Origin: Panax quinquefolius
Lineage: Eukaryota; Streptophyta; Magnoliopsida; Apiales; Araliaceae
DNA length: 64,000 nt
Direction of reading: 5' to 3'
NCBI GenBank assembly: GCA_020205615.1
Contig: CM035170.1
Span: forward strand, 44,579,807 to 44,643,806
Shown: piece by piece, positions 34,519 to 44,875 of the stretch
Layout of the letters: every line of letters starts with the position of its first letter
Numbering within the stretch: the stretch's first letter is position 1
Position numbers and translations under genes: made by a program
Notes under the pieces: generated by a model
Databases searched by the model: none
What the model saw: the letters and a program-made list of their open reading frames with translations, nothing else
What the model was told of the DNA's origin: nothing

Positions 34519-34753
34519 TCCTTGTACATCATTTCTTTTTAAGGACTTTAACAAAGCTGCTTTGCTTATTTAGGATCAACCTAACACATTTAATCAATTT
34601 ATTCTATGTCCTTATACATATGTTTTTATTATCTATCAAAGGACTTTACAGCTTTTCTTAATGCAAGCATACTTGCATATTCATTCATATACATATATAT
34701 CATAATCAAATCATATGTAAATAGGAATATCATTCACATGCTTATTCCTGACA

Positions 34754-34758
34754 CAGTA
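34754..34758 (+). repeat. Target-site duplication CAGTA, right copy
   Basis: It directly follows the LTR terminus TGACA at 34,753 and equals 27,735-27,739. Confidence 0.9.
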
Positions 34759-35425
34759 CACACTGCCTCTATAGAGCACGACGCACCATCTCAGGCCTAC
34801 ACACAGCGCGGGCCGCGCCGCTCAGAAATGCCGGGTATTAAAGGTGATCTAATTGCATCATACTCGGCAACAACAATCTAATAAATCCTTCTTACACCCA
34901 AACTCCCCACTTCTCTTACAACTCAACTCTCCCACTAACCCATAACTCCTTTAACTTCCACAACTCCCACTACACGCCTTTTCCTTCTCCTTTCCAACTT
35001 CTTCTCCCATTAAACCCATAAACTCTACAACTCCCTACACACGTTGGTTTTTCATCTCCCATATGAACTCTACCCATGAATTTAGCCAAATTCATAAAAG
35101 ATACAAGCAATACAATCCAACACTAAATCTAATTCCCCTCCTACACAAATTCATACAACTTGGGGCATCTTTACAAAGGGGGAAACACAAAAAAAAAATT
35201 CATTGAAGGTAAGCACAAAATTTCTTCATTTTCTTTTTTTTATTGGTAATTATTGGTTGGAAAACCTTGGGAATTGGTTGCCCAAGGAATGTGTTGCCTT
35301 ATTTCGTACTTTGGCTAAAACGATAGTATAAGAAACCAAGTTTAGGGGAATTAACCCTTACGCCCACCAACTGTTCAACAAAATTCCTGAACAATTTTTT
35401 TTGCCTAAACCTCACCATAAACACC
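34759..35425 (+). other. Athila spacer, right half, pyrimidine-rich
   Basis: It starts with the GC-rich CACAGCGCGGGCCGCGCC block that continues 27,530-27,734. From 34,890 to 35,170 the strand is strongly C/T- and A-rich (CCCAAACTCCCCACTTCTC type), a common leader before the Athila env-position ORF. No ORF is seen until 35,426. Confidence 0.6.
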
Positions 35426-36532
35426 ATGTCTTCACATAAGAGACAACGACCTTTCACCTATACTGCTCGAGCTCAGTATGATCACACGAAATTTGTTAGT
35501 GAGGGGCCCGAGGCAAGGTTCATATCATCCATAGACAAGAAGAATTTGGTGCTAGAACGAGGATTCAAGCCGGATGCTAACTTGGATGGTGATATGGCAT
35601 TGATGATTATGGAACGTAATTGGTTCCAGTTAGTAGAGAAACCACTTCTAGCAAGGATCAATATAGTGAAAGAGTTTTATGCCAACACAATGGAGCATGT
35701 CAATCACGTAGTCATGATTCGGTGTAAACCCGTGGCTTTTCATGCCGATGCCATCAACGAGTATTTTGGGTTGGAGACACCAAATACTGAACGATATGAA
35801 GATGGTTTGCCCGATCTGGATGAGTTGATTATAAGATTGTTCAAACCGGGAACTCAATGGGTGACTCGAGCCGGAACGGATGAAAAGATAAGTTTTCCCC
35901 ACTCCACACTTAGTCGGTATGGGAAAGCATGGTATGCATTCCTTTGTGCCCATTTAATGCCCATACGCCACCAAAATGATGTAACTAAGGAAAGGAATGA
36001 CTATTATATGGGATTGTTCACCACCATTACTGTGTGAATAAACTCCATTACGTTCTACAATGTGGATGTGGGTGATTGTATTCAGGAGTCCATTGATCGG
36101 TTGCTACGGGGAAGTACTATGGGGGGTCTTCTACACGGATTCCTCATTACTGATTTGTGCCGAAAAGTTGGGGTGCAGTGGCATCCTTTTGAACCTATTC
36201 AACAACCAATGGCTATAATCGACCATGCTAAAATTGAAAAGTACAAGGCATGAGAGGGGGAAAGATGTCATCCAAGAGGAGAAGGTTATATTATGATTCG
36301 CCAACCCTCACCACCAGTTGTAGCTGCACCAATAGATGAGCAACAACCTCGCGGTTCAATGAATCAATTTTTATGGTTGGCTCAACGCCAAGATTTGATG
36401 CATCAGTACATTAAAAATTCTTTTAACACACTTGCTGATGCATTTTCTCATTGCAATCCCAATGCCAATCCGGTGGTCATGCATGTTCCTCCTGTCCTTC
36501 AAGCATATCCTCCTTCGGATGAGGACGAGTAG
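35426..36532 (+). pseudogene. Athila env-position ORF, two in-frame stops
   Basis: ATG at 35,426 opens a 369-codon frame without frameshift, broken at 36,035 (TGA) and 36,251 (TGA, a Trp codon in the copy at 844-1,170). The N-terminal domain has FVSEGPEARF, INIVKEFYANTMEHVNHVV, AFHADAINEYFGLETP and GKAWYAFLCAHLMPI. This is the layout of the putative plant transposon protein domain found after pol in Athila elements. The C-terminal part has ESIDRLLRGSTMGGLLHGF, a Pro/Gln-rich stretch and an acidic end. No membrane helix is visible, so an envelope function is not supported. Its place after pol and before the polypurine tract is diagnostic. Confidence 0.8.
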
Positions 36533-37612
36533 TTACTCATTTTTTAGGGAAGTCCTCATGTTTTTAATTGTTTTATTTTGTCGTAATGGGGACATTACTT
36601 GATTTAAGTTTGGTGGGGTTATATTTCTGACTGTTAAGTTATGAAAATTTAAAAATCATGTTAGTTAGTTTGTTTAGTTTTTATATTTGTTTGTTTTTCA
36701 TGTCTTTTAGTTTAATACATTAGTTTAAAAAAATAATAAATAAAAAAATATATATATAATTTTTCATGTAGTTTAATTTGCATGAATCCAGTTATTAGAT
36801 AGTAAAAGTTTATTCTTGGCCAATGATGAGTTCGAATTATGTAGACAGTTACAGTACCACATATTAGAACATTGATGTAATTTTTGTTATGAATTGGATC
36901 TTTTTCTTGTTTGAAACTGGTATAATACGGTTAGCACGTTAATAACACTTATATGGACTGGTTAGTTCAAATAACAAGGATAGGCAGTGAAGACGAGAAT
37001 TAGGTAGTAACCTATGTTTGGGGGGAAAAGTGGGGTATATAAGCTTCATCTAAAAAAAAAGAGAAGAGAAAAGTAGAATAAATTGAGTCCTGTGGTGGGT
37101 CGAGAAAAAAAACGTGAAACGCACTCCCCATAAACACAGGCGTGAGATGGAGCGTAAAATGCACTCACTACAAAAAAAAAAAAAAAAGAAGAAGAATAAA
37201 ATGGTAAATAAGAGCAAAAAACCCTCGTGATCGGAAAAGAAAACATAAGTACCCTAGTTGGACCCTTGATATTGGTGATTGTTTGATTTTAGTTGAATTT
37301 CTTCTGTTTTTGAAAAGTTTGAGTTTACACTGTATGATGCCTTTTAAGAGACTACTTATGTATTACATTTGCATTCACATCAGTTAGCATGAATGTTGAT
37401 CACACACACACACACACTATACCAGTAATAATGGTTTAAGATTTGAGGATTGATAAGGAATTATTGATTGGTTTTGATGTGAAGTATTGTTGAGTTTGCT
37501 TAATTTCTTTGAGGTTTTATGATTAACTATATTATGTCTTAATACTGGATTTGTAGTTTAGCTTAGTTAGTTGCTGCATATCATTTTGCTTGAGGATAAG
37601 CAATGTTTTAAG
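36533..37612 (+). other. Athila 3' untranslated region
   Basis: No ORF is supported. The stretch matches 1,171-1,640 in its first 450 bp. A purine-rich segment with poly-A and a repeated ACGTGAAACGCACTC / GCGTAAAATGCACTC motif lies at 37,050-37,200, and a (CA)8 run at about 37,402-37,418. Confidence 0.6.
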
Positions 37613-37624
37613 TTCGGGAGAATT
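37613..37624 (+). other. Polypurine tract of Athila
   Basis: TTCGGGAGAATT abuts the LTR opening TGATGAGTAGG. GCTTGAGGATAAGCAATG upstream is the usual Athila lead-in. Confidence 0.65.
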
Positions 37625-39040
37625 TGATGAGTAGGTTTTTAACCTACGATTTATCTTTATTTAGCTTATTATATTGTTAGTTTTTTTATTATTTCATATT
37701 GCTTTTGAAGGGTTTTTGGTTTTTTTATGATATGAAATTAGCACATCAAGATGCTAGCATTGGAAGAAAATTCGCAAAATTTATACATTCATGGGACTGT
37801 CTTGAGGTGCGCCACGTCTTGATGAACAAAGCCGGTGGTATGGCCATTTGTGGCCTTGTTAAGAGTGATCTCTCTTGATCAATGGCGTAGGCCGCACTGT
37901 CTTAGAGTTAAACTTGGCGCGGGGCGCGCTGGTACGGGTCAAGAGCGAGTTGACTTTTAATTTCTGGAAGCTAAGTGGTGTTGGGAGATACAACTTCTTT
38001 ATGTAATATGTTTATAGTAGGAGTTGACAAGGAGGTTATTTCATGTAGTTTGGATTCTATGACTAAAGACTTGTTGGGTTTGATTAGGAGTTTGATTTCC
38101 ATTATTATTCCTATATGATGAGTTGGAGATGGATTAGAATTGGTGGTGTTGGAGCTGAAGTGAATGAATTTATGCTAAGCGTTGGATATTGAAAAAAATA
38201 CACACTTAGAGAGCGATAATTGAAAGTAAGAGCTTGGGGGAACGAAGAAGAGAAGTGATTTTATAAAGATTGCATATTTGAAGGACGAGAAGAGTGGTGT
38301 ATTACTATTCTCCTTTAATTTCAATTTGTGTAACCAGGATGATGATTTATTTTATTTATTCATTATTTAATTCATTAGTTATGAACTAAATTCTTTATTA
38401 GGCTTATAACGGATCTTTGAGTGGAGCAATGATTATGTAACTTTGATTTTCAGTTTAATAAGCTATTTCTCAGTTTATCTATATTGATTTATGATTGAAT
38501 TTATTAATTGTTTGATCACCAATTTTATGTGGACTTGTATGAACTTGAGAGATGAAATACGAGTCTAGTCTTAGTCAATTTAGCATGTGTTCTTGAATTC
38601 TGTGAATGAATGGAATCTTGATGAATGTTATGGTAGAGATATGCTTAACATCGCATGTAATCGAATAGAGAACTTGATCTTAAACCATCTTTAATTGTAA
38701 TTCACAAAGAGATATAGTGAGTAAATTGATTAATGTGTTTAACTTGATTCTAACTAATTTGTGAATTTGAGTTAATACAGTATTAGTACATCGAGTGGTG
38801 GCTAGTTCTACATATGTGTTCTTGATTAATAAACTGGGATAGTGAATTAAACTTGAATAGAGTGTAATAATCAGAGTGATGCTTAGAGTGAAGTTGTAAG
38901 TCTAATTCTCCAATATTTGTTTGAAAATTCAGTTTTTAGGGTTTGTTGATTGTTTGGTAATTTTAATATTTTTAATACTTTTAGTTACAAACTTGAAATT
39001 GGTTAGTTTAATAAAATTTGGATTAGTAGGAAATTGGAAA
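37625..39040 (+). mobile_element. Athila 3' LTR, truncated
   Basis: It starts TGATGAGTAGGTTTTTAACC and contains GCGCGGGGCGCGCT (about 37,918), ATAGAGATATGCTTAACATC and CATCGAGTGGTGG. It is far closer to the remnant at 1,640-2,797 than to the 5' LTR at 20,094. It breaks off near 39,040, before the LTR end, where a Tekay pol frame begins. Confidence 0.75.
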
Positions 39041-41285
39041 TTGTAAGAGTTAAATTCTTATGAATTTTGGTTAGAAATGGCACAATTTTTAGGTCATGTC
39101 ATTGACCATGATGGGATTTCAGTGGATCCAGCGAAGGTGGAAGCAGTGATGAATTGGGAACAACTGAAAATGCCGACTGAGGTGCGAAGTTTCCTAGGGT
39201 TAACAGGATACTATAGGAGATTCATCCAGGATTTTTCAAAGATAGCTACTCTGTTGACTAACCTGACAAGGAAGATAGTGAAGTACGTGTGGACTGAGAA
39301 GTGCGAAGATAGTTTTCAAGAACTGAAGAAAAGGTTGAGTGAAGCGCCTGTTTTGTCATTACCCGATGACATAGGAAATTGTGTAGTTTATAGCGATGCT
39401 TCGCATAGAGGACTTGGTTGCGTGCTCATGCAGCATCTCAAGATCATTGCGTATGCATCATGGCAGTTGAAGGATTATGAGAAAGTTTACCTTACTCATG
39501 ATCTGGAGCTAGTCGCCGTAGTGTTTGCCTTAAAGATATGGCGACATTATCTTAATGGAGAAAATTGTGAGATATACACGGACCATAAGAGTCTAAAATA
39601 TATCTTCACACAGAAGGAATTGAATATGAGACAAAGAAGATGGCTGGAGTTGATAAAGGATTACGACTGTGAAATCCTGTATCACCCCAAAAAAGCCAAT
39701 ATAGTTACCGATGCCTTAAGTAGGAAGGGTCGGGAAAAGTTGTCTATGTTAACGGCTCAAACAGAGTTAATAATAGAGATGGCTAGAATGGAGTTAGAGG
39801 TGAAGTTGCCGAGTGAATCGGGGCAGAATATGATTACGACAGAGATTTAATCTACCATTGTAGAGAAAGTCAGGGAGGTGCAGCTCAAAACTGATGAGTG
39901 TGACCAAATGAAGAAGCGGTTAACCGAAGAAAAAGATTTAAAGTATAGTCTTAATAATGAGGGGTTATTAAGATTTGAAGGAAGAATTTGGGTTCCGAAT
40001 GAGACGGAATTAAAGGAGCAAGTGTTACAAGAAGCTCATAATTAGAGGTACTCGATTCATCCTGGTAGCACTAAGATGTATCAAGACCTTCGACAGAGTT
40101 TTTGGTGGCCGAACATGAAGAGAGAAATAGTCGAGTATGTGAGTAGGTGCTTGACTTGTCAAAAAGTTAAGGCCGAACATCAATGACCAAGTGGTTTGTT
40201 ACAGTCATTGGAGATTCCGGAGTGGAAGTGGGAGCATATCCCGATGGACTTTGTGGTGGGACTTCCAATTACAACGAAAGGGTATGACACAATTTGGGTG
40301 ATAGTGGACTGGTTGACGAAGTCGTCTCACTTTTCGCTAATACGGATTAAGTATAACTTAGACCAATTAGCTAAACTTTATGTTAAGGAAGTTATTTCCA
40401 GACATGGAGTATCAGTTTCGATTGTGTCAGATAGTGACCCACGATTTACGTCGAACTTTTGGAGAAGTCTGTAAGAACAGCTGGGAACACAGTTGAAGTT
40501 GAGTATGGTTTATCATCCACAAACTGATGAGGAGAGCGAGAGGACAATTCAGACGTTAGAAAAAATTTTGAGATCTTGCATCATGGATTTCAAAGGTAGT
40601 TGGGATGATCATCTACCAATAGTAGAGTTTGCGTATAACAACAGTTATCATTCAAGCATAGGCATGCTGCCTTACAAAGCTTTGTATGGAAGAAAGTGCA
40701 GAACACCATTGTGTTGAGATGAAGTGGGAGAACGCTGAATGCTAGGAACTTGAAATGGTGCAACAAACATCGGATATAGTGAAGTTGATATGGATGCATC
40801 TCGTACCAACTCAAGACAGACAGAAGAAGTATGTGGACTCGCATCGAGTGAATAGGGAGTTTGAGGTAGGCTCGTATGTATTTCTAAAGGTATCTCCCTA
40901 GAAAGGAAAGATACGCTTTGGAAAGAAGGGAGAGTTAAGTCCAAGGTTTATAGGACCTTTTGAGGTATTAAAACGGGTAGGAGAGGTAGTTTACATGGTA
41001 GCGTTACCTCCAGACCTAGAAGTAATACATAACGTGTTTCACGTAGTTGTGTTACGTCCTTATAAGCCATATTATAAGCACATAATCGAGTATGAGCCTA
41101 TTCATATTGAGAAGGACTTAATGTAAGAAGAGTTGCCGATTCAAATCATCAATAGAAAAGAGCAAGTTCTGCGGAATAAGGTTATACCTTAAGTAAAAGT
41201 GTTATGGAAGAACCACGATGCCGAAGAAGCAACGTGGGAATTGGAAGAAAAGATAAGGAAAAATTACCCTCAGTTATTTGTGTAA
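39041..41285 (+). pseudogene. pol: Tekay chromovirus pol: RT end, RNase H, integrase, chromodomain
   Basis: The fragment starts inside RT ([20 protein letters not shown], then [19 protein letters not shown]). RNase H shows [14 protein letters not shown] and [11 protein letters not shown] with DALSRK. The integrase HHCC reads [12 protein letters not shown] and [12 protein letters not shown]; the core has MDFVVGLP, VSDSDPRFTSNFW and [16 protein letters not shown]. The C-terminal part has FGKKGELSPRFIGPFEVLKR, VFHVVVLRPYK and a chromodomain-like tail WKNHDAEEATWELEE ending FV-stop at 41,285. Stops lie at about 39,848, 40,043, 40,184, 40,471, 40,715, 40,900, 41,125 and 41,190, with at least one frameshift near 40,730. 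The 5' half of the element is missing. Confidence 0.9.
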
Positions 41286-41318
41286 TGTAAGACGAGATTC
41301 TGGGGACAAAATCTTTAT

Positions 41319-41331
41319 AAGGGGGGAAGGA
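41319..41331 (+). other. Polypurine tract of Tekay element
   Basis: AAGGGGGGAAGGA directly precedes the LTR start TGTAACGACCG. GATTCTGGGGACAAAATC upstream is the common chromovirus lead-in, also seen on the minus strand near 13,350. Confidence 0.85.
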
Positions 41332-43970
41332 TGTAACGACCGAAAAATTCAGATTTATTGTAAAATAATTTTATTTAATTAAATAATGAATATTATATGT
41401 TATTATTACGTGTTAATAAGATAAAGGTTGATCTATAACCTAACAATGTTGGAATGTCGTAGTTTTTTGACTACGTGAAGGAATTAAAGTGTTTGAATTT
41501 CTAAGACGAAAATAAAAGTTTTCTGAGAAATTTTTGAAAAACACAATTCACTGATTTCTGCTCGAAAATTATTTTTGAACTTCTGAAAAATATGTAACGA
41601 TATAATATTAAGGGAAGATGGATTATGTAATAATAATTCGAGTATGCAAAATGTAGTTTTTCGCCTGCGGGCTTAATTCAAGAACGTTAGGGAAAATAAA
41701 GTGTTAACTAGTTAAAGTATTGATCGTATGATACGTAGGTATTATACGAGGTAATGAATACGAGTATGATATGAAGTATTATACAAGTATATATGAATGA
41801 TGGTATGTCGTATATTATGAATGAGTATACGAGTTAGAATACGAGATTAATACGCAGAGAATACATTATAAGGCTTAAAGCCAAATAAAATGGACTTGTA
41901 GGATTATGTACTGAGTGTAAATTCCAATAGGGATTAATGATAAAGCCCAAATGCTAACTAATGTTAAGGCCCAAGTGGTTGTTAATATACAAGCTAATGT
42001 TTGTTTAATGTAAGCCTAATGTATAAGTTAGGTTAATTAAACCTAAAGCCCAAAGTAAGAATTCAATGGGTAAGGATGATCCATGGGGCAACCCATGATC
42101 ATATGGGTGATCTTGGTGGCCAAGCAAATGATAAGGAGGTTGATTAAGGAGGTGGAATTAAGGAGGTGGGATTGGTTTATTGACTAAACTACCCTAACCT
42201 TGGCTTTCCTATAAATAGAGAGCTAAATGGTTCATTTGTTAATTGTTAACTTTCATCCAACAACTTATAACTTATTGGTTAGAGAGAAAAAGCTAGAAAG
42301 CTAGAAAAGTTAGTCTTTCATAAACATAGTAGAAAAGCAAGAAGAAGAATCAAGTTGATCATGAAGGGTAAGAACCTTTAATCCATTATTGATCTTCCTC
42401 TCTTCAATATTAGTTTGATAGAGAAGTGTGGATTGGTGGAGCATGTATGCTAAGGAGTATGAGAATGATTACTAATGCACTTAAACCTTAATAAGTCATG
42501 AACAAGTAATTCAAATTTATTTGAGTTATGAACTTTTGAAGAACATGTAAGAACTTTTCATATGTTTACCTTAATAAAGTTGTATGATAAGGAGAAGTAA
42601 GGATGGTTGTTAGAAGATTAAAACCATGATAAACCATGTAAAGTGAAATCAGAAGTATATAAGTTGTGAGCTTATGAAAAACTAATAAGAACTTATCATG
42701 TTTATAACTTATCCTAGATATATATGTTAAGATATTGGTATGGTGGAAAGAATCCTTTTGAAATGATAAACAAATCATAAGTAACGAAGTGTTGCCAAAA
42801 TTCATACGATTAAGATGATAATCGTCGAATTCTTGGAATTCTCGAAATAGAAGTCGAATTTTGACATTTAGCTCGAAAACGTTGGTTTTTGATGGGAACA
42901 AATCTTATTTGGCATTATAGAGTTGCGGACTCAAAAATGACCAAATTCTTACTTTGAACGTAGAAACGAGCGTTGAACGTTCACGCACGTTTATCGTTTT
43001 CGTTAAAAATGATCTCAAAAGGGAATTTCAAGTTAACAAAGTCAAAAATATAAAATTCTTGCATGAACACTTAGAGTATGTGATTTGTGAGCTAATGGCT
43101 TTTGAACGAGCTAATTCGGACTTAAAATGATCAAATTTGGAGTCCCGGAAGTTCACAAAACTATCAAGTATCTGGTGCATAGAATTTGGTAGCATGACGC
43201 CAAATGACCAGGTCAAAATGTGGCAATACAGACGTTGTGTGCGCGGTACGACCTCTTGAACTTTCACTGTGGTCTTGCCAGTCTGAGAGATGAGAATTGC
43301 CTTGCGATCTTAGAATTGGTACTTGACCCATCGAAGTTTCACGTCATGACTTGAACTTAGAGAGAATAAAATTTGGTGCTTGCAGTACATGACACTATAT
43401 CAAGGATAGTAATGAATGCTTATAAGTAGAGAAAGAAGGTACATAAAGTAATTAAGTTAAATTAACTTACCTTAATTAACTTAATGTAACACCAATTAAG
43501 ATGTTAAAGACCTTAAGTGTTACACTAAAGGTCGGAAGTAAGTAAATTGCATGTGAATGTAAGAACGATGTAAAACGTAACGGAAAGCCGGAACCAATCA
43601 TAAAAAATATAATATATGATTAGATTGAGAAGAAGGAAGATTCATTAGGAACAATGTATGTTTATTTATGACCTAATGTGTTATGTTATGTGATCATATA
43701 TTATAGAGACTCTAAAGACTTAAAGGGAAAATGTAATAACCGTAGCAGACGCTGAAGGCAAGTGTTCTAACCCTTGTCTATGTTCAATCTAGACAAACTT
43801 TGTGATTCATGTATTCTTACACATAAATTGATGTATGATGAAATCGAAGCCAATTCTTTCCTGCTAGACTTAAGATGTCTTGGATTTCTTATAATCTATC
43901 AAAGTATTGTCAATGTTTTACCAAACTATGTTGGTGTGGTTTTCAAATGAAGACTGAGTATGATAAAATG
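41332..43970 (+). mobile_element. 3' LTR of Tekay element, interrupted
   Basis: It starts TGTAACGACCGAAAAATTCA after the polypurine tract. It carries a TATA box at 42,209-42,218 (CTATAAATAG) and the block GACGCTGAAGGCAAGTGTTC (43,749 on), which resembles the sequence resuming at 58,797. The LTR ends without a visible CA end near 43,970, where a SIRE-type LTR motif begins. No gene is seen. An inverted repeat AAGTTAAATTAACTTACC..TTAATTAACTTAATG lies at 43,450-43,490. Confidence 0.75.
42209..42218 (+). promoter_or_regulatory. TATA box of Tekay LTR
   Basis: CTATAAATAG lies 877 bp into the LTR, followed by AGAGCTAAATGG and an A/G-rich leader. It is comparable in form to the one at 6,628-6,637 in reverse sense. 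Confidence 0.5.
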
Positions 43971-44875
43971 TTTTGTCGTTAAACGACATGAAATTTAAGT
44001 AGGAACACTTAGAAGGGGGGTTGAATAAGTGTCGGAACAAACTATGTCAAACTTTTGATTAACTAATAAATTCCTTTGGATATTCAATGCAGCAAGCTAG
44101 ATTCTATATCTTTGTAAATTAAAATGTTAAGACAAGATATTGAATTAATGTATCGCTTCCCAAAATGTATAATTCCGAGACTTAACTTTTTCAAAATGTG
44201 ATTATGATAAAACAATTTGCTAAATTAGTTTGTTGATATGAATGGATATAGAATGCAGGCTGCTGTATAGTTAGCAGAATAATAAAGCACAAAAATGCAA
44301 TCACATAAACACCAGAATTTTTACGTGTTTCAACTACTACCCTCTATAATAGTAGCCTAATCCACGTCTAATACCAACTAGTATTGGAGACCCCCTTTTT
44401 TAGACTTTTCCAATTACAATACAAGTTCCAACCACTTGAGCACCTTTGCTCCTTGTGCACCTATGCACCCTTAAGCATCTATGCTTTCTTCAAACTTGAT
44501 TGTGACAATACAATAACCCAAACCAGATCACAATTTAGAGAATATTGATTTATATGAGAAAATATTAAATACACAATAGAGGTCTAATGTTCAAGCAATG
44601 TATCACTTACCAATTCAAGGCTCTAGTATGTAATGATATGCAATAAAAGTATTACAAGAATATTTTTTACAAGACCACGTCAGCTGTAGCTTCTTCTTAT
44701 AGCAATCAATAGTAATCAGAAGAAAAACAATTTTGTAGCTTGTATGCTTCGTAATATCAGTATGTGTTTTTCTTAATCTTCTCGTTAATTAGATTAATTC
44801 ATTTATAGGCTTTCATATTAAGTTACCGTTGCTTATTTCCCATTCGTGATATGATCGTTTGAAACAAGGTGCACA
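43971..44875 (-). mobile_element. SIRE-like copia 3' LTR, piece 1 (LTR end)
   Basis: GGAACACTTAGAAGGGGGGT then TGAATAAGTG at about 44,002-44,031 is a motif of SIRE-type copia LTRs, located near the LTR end in minus sense as in the element at 27,740. The piece stops at 44,875, where a solo LTR with duplication GCACA is inserted, and continues at 48,250. The left end near 43,970 is approximate. Confidence 0.6.

Larger units (their letters stand above)
27740..34753 (-). mobile_element. Non-autonomous copia-like (SIRE-related) element with env-position ORF
   Basis: The 7,014-bp insertion has TG...CA ends and perfect CAGTA duplications. Sense is minus: a tRNA-Met-like primer site (TGGTATTGGAGTAGGTT) lies directly inside the right-hand LTR at 31,855. 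The right LTR (31,856-34,753) is complete at 2,898 bp; the left keeps only its last 826 bp. The interior carries one long ORF (30,664-28,520) and no gag, protease, RT or integrase. The LTR end has the GAAGGGGGGTTGAATAG motif (reverse sense) also seen at 44,012, which links it to SIRE-like copia LTRs. Either the family is non-autonomous or gag-pol was deleted precisely. Confidence 0.8.
31856..34753 (-). mobile_element. Complete 5' LTR of the 7-kb element
   Basis: The termini are TGTCAGGAATAAGCATG (minus strand, from 34,753) and GGGAACTAACA (to 31,856). A TATA box lies on the minus strand at 34,510-34,518, 235 bp from the LTR start. From 33,300 to 34,440 the motif CTACGATY recurs many times. 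Minus-strand frame 32,883-32,452 is open for 143 codons and its last 70 codons are conserved in the left LTR, but this can follow from LTR identity alone. Confidence 0.8.

Noticed and set aside
35426..36532. Athila ORF as a true viral envelope gene
   Set aside because: No signal peptide, membrane helix or glycoprotein-like Cys pattern. 'Env' describes only the position after pol.
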